Source: Orbaceae bacterium BiB (lineage in GTDB: Bacteria; Pseudomonadota; Gammaproteobacteria; Enterobacterales; Orbaceae). From it: a stretch of 64,000 nt of DNA. Shown here one piece after another: positions 34,917 through 43,705 of the stretch; position 1 is the stretch's first letter; each line of letters opens with the position of its first letter. The stretch spans positions 2,221,210 to 2,285,209 of the forward strand of contig CP133958.1 in the NCBI GenBank assembly GCA_036251205.1, read 5' to 3'. The notes under the pieces are model-generated. The model was not told where the DNA came from. It saw only the letters and a program-made list of their open reading frames with translations, and searched no databases. The position numbers and the translations under genes are program-made.

Positions 34917-35792
34917 ATGACTAAATATACAGTAAAAGATATCGCTAGAAAATCAGGTGGATTTGCTATGCTAGCTGTCGATCAGCGCGAAGCAATGCGT
35001 TTAATGTTTGCTGCGGCTGGTTTGCCAAAACCGGTAAAAGATCAAGTATTAACAGACTTTAAAGTCAATACGGCAAAAATTCTGACTCCATTTGCTTCAG
35101 CTGTTTTAGTTGATCAGCAATTTTGTTATGACGAAATCATCAAGCAAAAAGCAGTTGATAAAAGCTGTGCGCTAATTGTTGCAGCCGATGAATTTATTCC
35201 AGGTAATGGTATCCCTGTTGATAGCGTTCGCATTGATAGAAATGTAAATGCAGCTCAAGTTAAAAAAGAAGGCGCCAAAGCATTAAAATTATTGGTTCTT
35301 TGGCGTCAAGATGAAGAGCCTGCTGAGCGTTTAGAAATGGTTCGTGACTTTAATAAAATTTGTCATGATGCAGGCCTTGTCAGTATTATTGAGCCAGTTG
35401 TTCGTCCGCCAAGAGTTGGTGATAAATTTGATCGCGAACAAGCCATAATTGATGCAGCTAAAGAACTTGGTGATTCAGGTGCGGACCTTTATAAAGTTGA
35501 AATGCCACTGTTTGGTAAAGGCGATGCAAAAGAGCTCTTAAAAGCATCACAAAAATTAAATGAACAAATTAATATGCCATGGGTGATTTTATCTTCAGGA
35601 ATTGACGCGAATTTATTTGCAAGATCGGTTCGTGTTGCAATGAGTGCTGGTGCATCTGGATTCTTAGCTGGCCGTGCAGTTTGGTCTTCTGTTATTGGAT
35701 TACCCGATACTGAGCTAATGCTCAAAGATATTTCAGCACCAAGATTACAACATCTAGCAAGTATTGTTGATGAAATGATGGCAACAAGATAA
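34917..35792 (+). CDS. yihT: Sulfofructose-1-phosphate aldolase
   Basis: 291 residues (E. coli 292). It is a class I aldolase of the YihT/LacD type: [15 protein letters not shown] near residue 14, [16 protein letters not shown] near 90, [10 protein letters not shown] near 159, and the Schiff-base lysine K193 in [10 protein letters not shown], the same numbering as E. coli. It splits sulfofructose-1-phosphate into DHAP and sulfolactaldehyde. It lies 9 bp after yihU. DHAP joins glycolysis, as does the DHAP made by DhaKLM. Confidence 0.94.
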   Translation: MTKYTVKDIARKSGGFAMLAVDQREAMRLMFAAAGLPKPVKDQVLTDFKVNTAKILTPFASAVLVDQQFCYDEIIKQKAVDKSCALIVAADEFIPGNGIPVDSVRIDRNVNAAQVKKEGAKALKLLVLWRQDEEPAERLEMVRDFNKICHDAGLVSIIEPVVRPPRVGDKFDREQAIIDAAKELGDSGADLYKVEMPLFGKGDAKELLKASQKLNEQINMPWVILSSGIDANLFARSVRVAMSAGASGFLAGRAVWSSVIGLPDTELMLKDISAPRLQHLASIVDEMMATR

Positions 35793-35960
35793 AACAAATC
35801 ATCAAGAATTAAGCCAGTGAATAACATACCCTACAATACACTGGCTTAACTCAAACAATATTTAAAATGTATGATCTGGATACGAGGATTAATTATATCG
35901 TTTACGTGCATTGACACAGAGCCCATTGACCCAGTTATTTAAGTTATAGAGGAAGTCATC

Positions 35961-37976
35961 ATGAAATTGAATAGTATCAGTAATGGATTTGAAATAACTA
36001 AAAACGGACAGCCACTCTTAGTCCATACGAACAACGAGCCTGCAGTATTTGTTGGTATCGGCCAAGAAAAAATGGAAATTTATCGTGGTAACTTTGATAT
36101 AGAAGATTATGTTGAAGAAAGAATTCCTCTTCGTTTTGCTAAAGTCAATAACAACACTATTGAATTATCTAGTGAGCAAAATGGCCCTGTACAGATCGAA
36201 ATAAAAATCACTCATACCAATGATTCAGATTGCAAGTTATCAATTCACAGTAAAAACAGCAAACTCAACCGTTTTTGGATTCGCTTAGCCGCCACTAAAA
36301 ATGAGCAAACATGGGGATGTGGTGAGCAGATGTCTTATCTGAACATGCGAGGACGACACTTCCCGCTTTGGACGTCAGAACCCGGTGTTGGGCGAGATAA
36401 AACGACTGAAATCACCTTTTTATCTGACAAACATAATAAAGCAGGTGGCGATTATTATCACACCAACTATCCGCAACCAACGTATATTTCATCAAGGCAT
36501 TATGCGTGTCATATCAACACAACCGCTTACGCTGATTTTGATTTTAGAAATGACAATTTTCATGAGTTGCAAGTTTGGGAAATTCCAGAATCAATCGAAC
36601 TTTACAACGCTCCAACCTATTTAGATATCGTTGAAAAACTCAGTTTACGCTTTGGTCGTCAACCTAAATTACCAGAATGGGTCTATAACGGAATTATTTT
36701 AGGCTTAAAAGGTGGTGGTGAAAATACATTCTCAAGAATGGATAATGCCCTTAAAAAAGGTGTGCCGGTCTCAGCTGTTTGGAGTGAAGACTGGGTAGGA
36801 CTACGAGTCACCTCTTTTGGTAAACGCCTATTCTGGGACTGGAAATGGAGCGAAAAACGCTACCCGAATTTAGATAAAAAAATTAAAGAATTAAAAGATA
36901 ATAATATTCGCTTTATGAGCTACCTGAATCCTTATCTTTGTAATGATGGTGAATTATTCCCAATTGCAAAAGAAAAAGGTTATTTTGCGCTAGATAAAGA
37001 CGGCAATGTGGCCTTAGTTGATTTTGGTGAGTTCTACTGTGGCGTTGTTGATTTTACCAATCCAAAAGCTTGTGAATGGTATAAAGATGTTATTATTAAA
37101 CAAAACTGTTTAGACCTTGGTATTTCTGGCTGGATGGCTGATTTTGGTGAGTACTTGCCAACTGACAACATCTACTTATCAAATGGTGTTGATGCAAAAC
37201 TAATGCATAATGCTTGGCCAACGCTATGGGCAAAAGTGAATGCGGAAGCCATCGCTGAAGCAGGTAAAACCGATGATGTGACGTTCTTTATGCGAGCGGG
37301 TTATACTGGTGTTCAAAAGTACTGCCCGTTACTTTGGGCCGGCGATCAGTCTGTTGATTTCTCACGTCATGATGGATTAAATACCGTAATCTGTGCTGCG
37401 CTATCTTCTGGCTTAATGGGTAATGCTTACCATCATAGTGATATCGGTGGTTATACCAGTTTATTTAACAACCGACGAACCAAAGAGCTATTTGAACGCT
37501 GGACTGACATGGCTGCATTTACACCTGTTATGCGAACCCATGAATGTAATCGCCCAGATGAAAACTTCCAGTTTGACCAAGATCCAGGAACTATCGCACA
37601 TTTAGCTAAAATGACTAATATCTACCGTCATTTAGTGCCTTATGTCAAAACATTAGTTGATGAGGCGAGCAGTAAAGGTTATCCATTACAACGTCCTCTG
37701 TTTGTCCATTTTGAGAATGATATCAATACTTATGATATTCAAGATCAGTATATGTATGGTAAAGACTTACTGGTTGCACCTGTTCATAAACAAGGTGTAA
37801 CTGAGTGGCGAGTGTATTTACCTGCTGGTGAAACATGGATCAGTGTGTGGGATAAACAAGAAGTTCAGGGCGGTCAATTTGTGACTGTTCCAGCGCCAAT
37901 TGGCAAGCCACCAGTATTCTACCGCAAAGCAAGTAAGTGGGCTGATTTGTTTGCTGGAATTGCTGATGTTCAATAG
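35961..37976 (+). CDS. yihQ: Sulfoquinovosidase (GH31)
   Basis: 671 residues (E. coli YihQ 678). The GH31 barrel carries the nucleophile Asp394 in GWMADFGEYLP and the acid/base Asp462 in WAGDQSVDFS. The region VWSEDWVGLRVTSFGKR, near residue 273, corresponds to the loop with the sulfonate-binding Arg and Trp of YihQ, and HHSDIGGY near 490 to the Tyr loop. It hydrolyses sulfoquinovosyl glycerol to sulfoquinovose and glycerol. No signal peptide is present, so it acts in the cytoplasm. A GAGGAAG site precedes the ATG, and a strong terminator follows the stop codon. Confidence 0.93.
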   Translation: MKLNSISNGFEITKNGQPLLVHTNNEPAVFVGIGQEKMEIYRGNFDIEDYVEERIPLRFAKVNNNTIELSSEQNGPVQIEIKITHTNDSDCKLSIHSKNSKLNRFWIRLAATKNEQTWGCGEQMSYLNMRGRHFPLWTSEPGVGRDKTTEITFLSDKHNKAGGDYYHTNYPQPTYISSRHYACHINTTAYADFDFRNDNFHELQVWEIPESIELYNAPTYLDIVEKLSLRFGRQPKLPEWVYNGIILGLKGGGENTFSRMDNALKKGVPVSAVWSEDWVGLRVTSFGKRLFWDWKWSEKRYPNLDKKIKELKDNNIRFMSYLNPYLCNDGELFPIAKEKGYFALDKDGNVALVDFGEFYCGVVDFTNPKACEWYKDVIIKQNCLDLGISGWMADFGEYLPTDNIYLSNGVDAKLMHNAWPTLWAKVNAEAIAEAGKTDDVTFFMRAGYTGVQKYCPLLWAGDQSVDFSRHDGLNTVICAALSSGLMGNAYHHSDIGGYTSLFNNRRTKELFERWTDMAAFTPVMRTHECNRPDENFQFDQDPGTIAHLAKMTNIYRHLVPYVKTLVDEASSKGYPLQRPLFVHFENDINTYDIQDQYMYGKDLLVAPVHKQGVTEWRVYLPAGETWISVWDKQEVQGGQFVTVPAPIGKPPVFYRKASKWADLFAGIADVQ

Positions 37977-38006
37977 TTATTGAGCTAAATCAATCTAGAA
38001 AACAAT

Positions 38007-38047
38007 AAAAAAGAGTGATTGGGTAGTCAATTCATCACTCTTTTTTT
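38007..38047 (+). terminator. Rho-independent terminator after yihQ
   Basis: AAAAAAGAGTGAT and ATCACTCTTTTTT form a 13-bp stem with a 14-nt loop and seven T's. It separates yihQ from the yihR remnant, which therefore needs its own promoter or read-through. Confidence 0.9.
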
Positions 38048-38076
38048 ATCTATTTGGTCATTAAAAGGAACAAACT

Positions 38077-38367
38077 ATGACAATAAACCCAGCACTCAAC
38101 CTAAATATTCTCTTTATCAAACAAGGCTCGATTGAAGTCGGCTTACTACCAGAATTAGGAGGAAGTATTGCTTTTGCTAAATATAACAATATTGATTTCA
38201 TGCGTCCTTGGACTGGCGAACTCACGCCAAGACGAACGTGTTGTTACCCTTTAGTGCCCTTTTCTAATCGCATTGCAAACGGTAAATTTAATTTTGATAA
38301 CCAATCATATCAATTAAAGAAAAACTTTGGCGATCACCCCCACACAATTCACGGTGTTGCTTGGGAG
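38077..38367 (+). pseudogene. yihR: 5' fragment of an aldose-1-epimerase (YihR-like), cut by an IS
   Basis: The first 97 codons encode the N-terminal part of an aldose mutarotase (VGLLPELGGSIAFAK near residue 21, PLVPFSNRIANGKF near residue 58, the family's substrate-site Arg, and DHPHTIHGVAWE near residue 86 with the conserved His). YihR of about 300 residues is thus cut after one third. IS copy 5 begins at the next base. The rest of the gene is not visible beyond the IS. In E. coli YihR interconverts the anomers of sulfoquinovose. Its loss is probably tolerable because mutarotation also occurs spontaneously. Confidence 0.85.
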
Positions 38368-39168
38368 GGCACTGTCAAGTTAACTATTTTTTGTATAATC
38401 ATACAGATGAATACTAATAAAATCTATCAACGCCATCGTTATCCCGCATCTATTATTAGCCATTGTGTCTGGTTATATTATCGCTTTACATTAAGTTATC
38501 GAGATATTGAACTCATCATGATGAAAAAAGGGATATCTGTTACCTATGAATCCATTCGTTATTGGTGTATTAAGTTTGGTAAACTTTATGCTAAACGAAT
38601 TAAAAAGACTAAATGCTATGGTGATCATGTTTATATGGATGAAGTCTTTTGTAAAATAAATGGAAAACGTGTTTATCTGTGGAGAGCCGTTGATCAAGAT
38701 GGTCAAACGATCGATGTATTAGTTCAAGAAAAAAGAGACAGTAAAGCAGCTAAACGATTTATTAAAAAGATAAGGAAAAGTATTAAACAGCCTGCTTTAA
38801 AAGTCGTTACTGATAAACTAAAAAGTTATATTAAACCGATCAAAACTTTACTTTCAAGTACACCTCATCTTACTCAACAATATGCTAATAACAGAGCAGA
38901 AAACTCACACCAAGCAACAAGGCTTAGAGAGAAGAAAATGCGTAAATTTAAATCGTTAAAACAAGCACAATTATTCTTGTCGTGCTTTGGTAATATCTAT
39001 GATCATTTTAATTGTGCAAGGCACTTATGCTCAGCTAAAACCTTTCGAATTTTAGCTGAACGTCGATTTAAAGAGTGGGGCGCTATTACCCAAATTACGC
39101 CTAAAATTCAAAAATAGGGATTAAATGTCAAATTAAGATTTGTGTGAAAAAGTTAATTTGACAATGCC
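38368..39168 (+). mobile_element. IS6-like insertion sequence, copy 5 (inside yihR)
   Basis: 801 bp, left repeat GGCACTGTCAAGTTAAC, right repeat GTTAATTTGACAATGCC with one change. The space from the left end to the ATG is 39 nt, one shorter than in other copies (40), which puts the transposase in frame with the upstream yihR fragment. Flanks CTTGGGAG and GAATTTGA do not match. It borders the sulfoquinovose cluster on the right in the same orientation as copy 4 on the left. Confidence 0.9.
38407..39117 (+). CDS. IS6-like transposase (open upstream into yihR)
   Basis: 236 residues with Asp78, Asp136 and Glu165 intact. It is more diverged from copies 2 and 4 than they are from each other (GDHVYMDE, KRFIKKIRKSIKQPALK). 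The frame continues upstream without a stop through 13 codons of the IS left end into the 97-residue yihR fragment, giving a possible 346-residue fusion from the ATG at 38077. The usual start at 38407 with its TATAAT 7 nt before is more likely. Confidence 0.88.
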   Translation: MNTNKIYQRHRYPASIISHCVWLYYRFTLSYRDIELIMMKKGISVTYESIRYWCIKFGKLYAKRIKKTKCYGDHVYMDEVFCKINGKRVYLWRAVDQDGQTIDVLVQEKRDSKAAKRFIKKIRKSIKQPALKVVTDKLKSYIKPIKTLLSSTPHLTQQYANNRAENSHQATRLREKKMRKFKSLKQAQLFLSCFGNIYDHFNCARHLCSAKTFRILAERRFKEWGAITQITPKIQK

Positions 39169-39230
39169 GAATTTGAACATAATTTACTAAAAACTGCCTA
39201 AGAAGCTCTCCAATTTTTGTTGACCGTTAC

Positions 39231-39686
39231 AATGTATTAGTTCAAGAAAAAAGAGACAGTAAAGCTGCTAAACGATTTATTAAAAAGATAAGGAAAAGTA
39301 TTAAACAACCTGTTTTAAAAGTGGTTACTGATAAGCTAAAAAGTTATATTAAGCCTATCAAAACGTTACTTTTATCTACACCTCATATTACTCAACAATA
39401 TGCTAATAACAGAGCAGAAAACTCACACCAAGCAACAAGGCTTAGAGAGAAGAAAATGCGTAAATTTAAATCGTTAAAACAAGCACAATTATTCTTGTCA
39501 TGTTTTGGCAATATTTACGATCATTTTAATTGTGCTAGACATTTATGTTCAGCTAAAGCCTTTCGTATTTTAGCTGAACGTCGATTTAAAGAATGGGGCG
39601 CTATTACCCAAATTGCGCCTAAAATTCAAAAATAGGGATTAAATGTCAAATTAAGATTTGTGTGAAAAAGTTAATTTGACAGTACC
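39231..39686 (+). mobile_element. Partial IS6-like element (from mid-transposase to right end)
   Basis: It begins at the codons for VLVQEKRDSK and runs through the stop to a right repeat ending at 39686 (GGTACTGTCAAATTAAC inward). The left half is missing. A 62-bp stretch of unidentified sequence separates it from copy 5. Confidence 0.85.
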
Positions 39687-39730
39687 TAAACCCATTAAAA
39701 CGTTACTTTCCGATGTACCGCATGTAACAG
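39687..39730 (+). mobile_element. Small diverged transposase fragment
   Basis: About 44 bp reading KPIKTLLSDVPHVT, which corresponds to residues 144-156 of the IS6-like transposase but differs more than the other copies do. It appears to come from a related but distinct IS. No further match follows up to 39836. Confidence 0.6.
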
Positions 39731-39836
39731 TACTGCCATCATTAAAATTGAACGGGACAAGTTGATTATTGAACTTGCGATGCAGATCTAAAGATTTAAA
39801 AAATAAGATCCCCACTGATTAGGTGAAGAGTTAATT

Positions 39837-40187
39837 TTATAGAGGGATTTTTGCTAATAACTCATTTATCTCTTCTGTATCTTCAGGATGCAAGGATAGA
39901 TATTTTTTGCAAGCTATCCGGATATATTTAAAACCAATTTGCTCTGATACTATAATTTCACCTCCCCAAACTCCAAACATAATTCCTTCAAAATGACATT
40001 CTGAGTCTTGATCATTCCAATCGGGAAAATTGCAATAAGTCTCATTAACACCACACCCTATTTTATTGATAAGGTAAGGTAACATCCATAAAAATTTATT
40101 CTGTAAATTCATTGAATTAAAAAAATCTTTAATTACCCATTCAGGATCGTTATCATAATCAATATGTTCAAAGAGATATTCATTCAT
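39837..40187 (-). CDS. Probable immunity protein for the adjacent nuclease toxin
   Basis: 116 residues, acidic, soluble, without signal peptide. Its start codon overlaps the toxin stop codon (TAATG), which is typical of toxin-immunity pairs. The composition (FEHIDYDNDPEWVIKDFF, FEGIMFGVWGGEIIVSE) resembles the CdiI-type immunity proteins paired with EndoU-like CdiA toxins, but this is a loose resemblance from memory. It would bind and block the toxin made by the same or a sibling cell. Its 3' side lies close to the IS remnants. Confidence 0.7.
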   Translation of the reverse strand: MNEYLFEHIDYDNDPEWVIKDFFNSMNLQNKFLWMLPYLINKIGCGVNETYCNFPDWNDQDSECHFEGIMFGVWGGEIIVSEQIGFKYIRIACKKYLSLHPEDTEEINELLAKIPL

Positions 40188-41992
40188 TATTTTGTCACCG
40201 GAAAAAAATTTGTTACAGTTCCTGTTTTTGGATCTAAATACACTTGGAATTTCATTCCTCCTGCGCTTGCTGTATATTCTCTAGCGCCAGAAGCTATAGC
40301 CAACTTATATCCATTAGTGGCAGCTTGTTGTCCCAAATATAATATTTCTTGGTCTGATAGAATTGTAGGATCATAAATTGTTTTAGTAAATAGTTTTTCC
40401 TTATAACCGATAACATTGCCAGCCCGATCATAAGCAGGTATTTGATATTTAACTTCTGTAATACCCATAACTGAAGTAGGGGTTTCACTAATTATTTTTA
40501 CTCCATTATTTTGTACAGCTTCATAAAAAGCATCAGCATTGTGCCCTCCTGATATAGCTGATTTTTGACTAAAACCCTCTACAGTTGCTAAATGTTTAGG
40601 CTGTTCGATATTGAAACTAATACCGTCAGCTGTTTTAATAGTGGATGTCTCTTTTCCTGCATTACTCTCAACTTTTACAACTATCTTATCAGCTTTCGAT
40701 ATATCAGAGGCAATCTCAGCATGTTCAGTCGATTCTACAGGTTTTATTGGTTTAATTTCAACTTGCTCAGCCTCAAGTTTATAAGTTCGCCGTGTTGGAA
40801 TTCGGGTAATTAAGGTGCGGGTTAGTGTATTTTTAATAATCCGAAAGACGATGAATAAAGGCTCAAGTACTGTACCTAGTGCCAATCCTTCCAGACCATT
40901 TTTGAACCTTGCCTCAGCGTTGCTATCATCCGGATGAGTGGATAAATAGTCAAGCACAACCGATTTTAAACCGGCATCTTTTGATAATAAATCAGCTATC
41001 CGATGTTCCATCACTGGCGTTACGGTAGCATTGACTACGCCAAATGCAGCGATGCCACGGCTATATTGCCCGAATGTTGACACCGGTTTGATATAGCTAA
41101 ACCCCGCTAAATCGAGTAAATAAAATCCAGTGATAAAGGCACTGGCCGAACGAATCAACTCACCGCCTTGTGTCTTAGCCGGCATCAATTTACTCCCACC
41201 TGATGAATTAGGCGAAAAATATTTTGATAGACCTAAAACCTGATACAGTTTTGCAATGGGCACCACGTCAGCCAGATGAAAATCATTCAGTGCATCCAGA
41301 GAGGAAGCCATCGCATCAACGCTACCCGCAAACATCTGACTATGATAGTCTAACAGTGTGTAATACCATGAACGGTATTCTTGGGTTTTAGAAAATGCTA
41401 CATCCACCAGAAAAACTGTCTCTTCGGGGATTTCAACATAAGCATGGCCCAATGCATCAAGCTGACCTTGTGTAACTATTTCACCTGTTTTGCTATTGAA
41501 TAAGGTAAATGGCTCATTAGCGACTCCAGTAACTTCAAACTCAATCCAATTAGTCGGGTCTTCCATGTGACTCACCAAGAACTGCTCATCGGTCAAATAG
41601 GTCATTTTTTCAGGAATAACCGTAGGCTGGACAGGCTCATAATCACTATGTGTCACGGTTTCACGCAATAAGACAATATGCTGGTTTTGTAATCCGTCAA
41701 TCAGTACTTTACGCTGCTTAGGTAACGATTTGAGATAATGGCCAGCGCCATATTGATTAGCAAGCAAATCAAAAACTTTTGCTAATCCATGACAACTATC
41801 TGGAGACGCCAAGCACCGGTCAATAATCGGCTGATAATCATCTGCATCAAAGTAACTGACCCGTTTTAGCTGCTTCGCTTTGCGCAGTGAAATAGAGAAT
41901 GTCTGATAGCGAAAATGATTTGGGGACTCAATCTCTCGGGTGATTTCAGTCCATTCCTTTTTGCTTATAAACCAGTATTTATTGTCATTCAT
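40187..41992 (-). CDS. Polymorphic toxin with EndoU-like/CdiA-type nuclease C-terminus
   Basis: 601 residues from the ATG at 41992; a TTG at 42052 would add 20. Neither start has a strong ribosome site. Residues about 150-200 (FTLFNSKTGEIVTQGQLDALGHAYVEIP) resemble the small beta domain found in type VI secretion spike and effector proteins. Residues 280-400 are rich in Gly and hydrophobic stretches (ITGFYLLDLAGFSYI), possibly membrane-inserting. The last 130 residues (about 470-601) resemble the C-terminal nuclease domain of CdiA/Rhs toxins: SGGHNADAF with a candidate catalytic His484, YDPTILSDQEIL, and the ending DPKTGTVTNFFPV. No signal peptide is present. The T6SS link is inferred; no T6SS gene is in the window. 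Confidence 0.65.
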   Translation of the reverse strand: MNDNKYWFISKKEWTEITREIESPNHFRYQTFSISLRKAKQLKRVSYFDADDYQPIIDRCLASPDSCHGLAKVFDLLANQYGAGHYLKSLPKQRKVLIDGLQNQHIVLLRETVTHSDYEPVQPTVIPEKMTYLTDEQFLVSHMEDPTNWIEFEVTGVANEPFTLFNSKTGEIVTQGQLDALGHAYVEIPEETVFLVDVAFSKTQEYRSWYYTLLDYHSQMFAGSVDAMASSLDALNDFHLADVVPIAKLYQVLGLSKYFSPNSSGGSKLMPAKTQGGELIRSASAFITGFYLLDLAGFSYIKPVSTFGQYSRGIAAFGVVNATVTPVMEHRIADLLSKDAGLKSVVLDYLSTHPDDSNAEARFKNGLEGLALGTVLEPLFIVFRIIKNTLTRTLITRIPTRRTYKLEAEQVEIKPIKPVESTEHAEIASDISKADKIVVKVESNAGKETSTIKTADGISFNIEQPKHLATVEGFSQKSAISGGHNADAFYEAVQNNGVKIISETPTSVMGITEVKYQIPAYDRAGNVIGYKEKLFTKTIYDPTILSDQEILYLGQQAATNGYKLAIASGAREYTASAGGMKFQVYLDPKTGTVTNFFPVTK

Positions 41993-42201
41993 GGATGATG
42001 AGTTATTATTTTTAGATGGATTAAGTCTATGAACTTTAAATAATAAAATCAAATTTATTTATGTAATTTAAGTTGGCTAAAACAATTTAATCAGTTTTAT
42101 AGAAAAGGATAAAGCTGTTTGTTTAAATTAAGGATAAAAACATTTAACAATTTATCTATTATTGTTGCTTTTCTCTTGTTCTCAGCCTATATGTGATTGA
42201 G

Positions 42202-42837
42202 TCAATAGCTTTTACCCAATAACCTCCCACCACTTAATGCCCGAGCGATATCCTCATTATCATCAACCTTGGTTAAATAATTCATCATTTGATATAAATT
42301 AGCCTTATCATCAATGCGATGAATCACTTTTAAAGCGTTGTTATCACCGTAGCGACGGGTTTTATCACTACTACAATTAAAATAAACACCCAACCCCTTA
42401 GTAAGTTCAAGCCAAAGCGCTCCAAGCTTTTCAGCATAGTAATAGTCTTTTTGTACTTTATTGCCATTAAAGAATAAGACAAGGTGGTAATGTATGCCTT
42501 TGTCGTTGCCATATTCAATCTTCCAAACATACCCGACTAACTCTTTTAAAAACTCTCGTTTATTCCAACGTAAACGATTAAGTAGCTCATTCCAGTTATG
42601 CAAAATAACCTCTTGGGATAAATAAGCATGAGGTGGTAAGTCAGGATTTAATAAATAATTAAATTTATTATCGTTATAACTATTTTGATTATCAATAGTT
42701 ATGCGTTCATTGGTTTTATAACCTAGGTCTACCCTAACGGGTAATAACTTGGCATGTTTATCGAAAAGCGCATCAACAAAATGAATAATGCTTACTTGAT
42801 TTCGTAAGTTATAGGTATAGCGGTTTTGAGATGACAT
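42202..42837 (-). CDS. YagK/YfjJ-type (inovirus Gp2-like) protein of a mobile island
   Basis: 211 residues. The segment KGIHYHLVLFFNG near residue 115 has the His-x-His pattern (HUH-like) of rolling-circle replication proteins, with the candidate Tyr in YQMMNYLTK near residue 185. It resembles the YagK/YfjJ family of E. coli prophage-like islands. It may start replication of the excised element. A highly AT-rich repeat region lies just upstream of the gene. The exact biochemical activity is unproven for this family. Confidence 0.68.
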   Translation of the reverse strand: MSSQNRYTYNLRNQVSIIHFVDALFDKHAKLLPVRVDLGYKTNERITIDNQNSYNDNKFNYLLNPDLPPHAYLSQEVILHNWNELLNRLRWNKREFLKELVGYVWKIEYGNDKGIHYHLVLFFNGNKVQKDYYYAEKLGALWLELTKGLGVYFNCSSDKTRRYGDNNALKVIHRIDDKANLYQMMNYLTKVDDNEDIARALSGGRLLGKSY

Positions 42838-43193
42838 AATGACTCTCCATGGTTATTTGATAAGGGTGTCGTGTTACAGGGTTATGATGTCTATTCATTA
42901 CAATAAAACTGAGTGTGCTAGGCTTAACGGATGCCAAGGATGATCACGGTGTTAGTTTGAAAATAAAACGGTATGATTGATTTAATGGTTTAATCACTTA
43001 ACTGTTAGATTTAATCGCATGAATGAATAAGTTAATAGTCTAATGATTTGATAAGCCAACTCGTTACACTGTTAATGACAGTCTGTTATAGCTAGCGTAT
43101 TTATAGGTTACATGATGAGTATGAATCATAAGACGATTATCTATAGAGTCGTAATAATATGAGTTAATCAGTTTATTATCGTTATGTTAATTA

Positions 43194-43228
43194 TTAATTG
43201 TTAATTGTTAATTGTTAATTGTTAATTG
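43194..43228. repeat. Five tandem copies of a 7-bp repeat (TTAATTG)
   Basis: TTAATTG is repeated five times without a change. It lies in a stretch of 868 bp (42838-43705) without a gene between the YfjJ-like protein and ardA, which is among the most AT-rich parts of the window. Confidence 0.9.
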
Positions 43229-43426
43229 TTTAATACTATTGTTATTGATGACGATGATTAAACTATAATGGTTGTAATGGATATGGTATTTAAGGTTGTA
43301 AGTTATTATCTTTAAGGATATTTAATTTATATTTGATTATAGATTAAAGATATTAATTATGCTGATTATGAATCATGTTAGTTAATAACTTAATTAACTT
43401 AGTCTTAATATTTAACTTAATATCTT

Positions 43427-43466
43427 AACTTAATAACTTAATAACTTAATAACTTAATATCTTAAT
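43427..43466. repeat. Tandem 8-bp repeats (AACTTAAT)
   Basis: Four perfect copies of AACTTAAT and one variant (ATCTTAAT), with further loose copies on both sides (43381-43490). With the heptamer array 200 bp away it could be an iteron and unwinding region of a replication origin. Confidence 0.85.
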
Positions 43467-43651
43467 TTTAATAACTTAATAATATTAATAACCTATTGAT
43501 TATGCGTAATTTATAAAATAACTCAGCCCATGAATCACAATAGTTATAACCAATTATTTGATGTATTATTATGAGGTCAATGTTATGAGTCTTATTTCAT
43601 AAGATAGGTGAAAAAAAATAAAAAAATAATAACATTGATTTATTGTTAATC

Positions 43652-43696
43652 AACAAAGTACAAATTAAGGATGCGCTCCCTTCTTTGTACTTTGTT
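43652..43696. other. Long stem-loop at the 3' end of ardA
   Basis: AACAAAGTACAAA pairs with TTTGTACTTTGTT over 13 bp, with a 19-nt loop that can form a further AAGG/CCTT stem. It lies 10 bp after the ardA stop codon (minus strand) and may be a terminator, though no T-run follows. It could also belong to the putative origin. Confidence 0.65.
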
Positions 43697-43705
43697 AACC
43701 AACTG

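Noticed and set aside
23365..38367. A true composite transposon formed by IS copies 4 and 5
   Set aside because: The 8-bp outer flanks (AGTGCAAC and GAATTTGA) do not match and copy 5 sits inside yihR with the rest of the gene missing. IS-framed is supported; transposed as one unit is not.
43194..43466. CRISPR-like array
   Set aside because: The repeats are 7 and 8 bp long without spacers, and no cas gene is near. They are simple tandem repeats.
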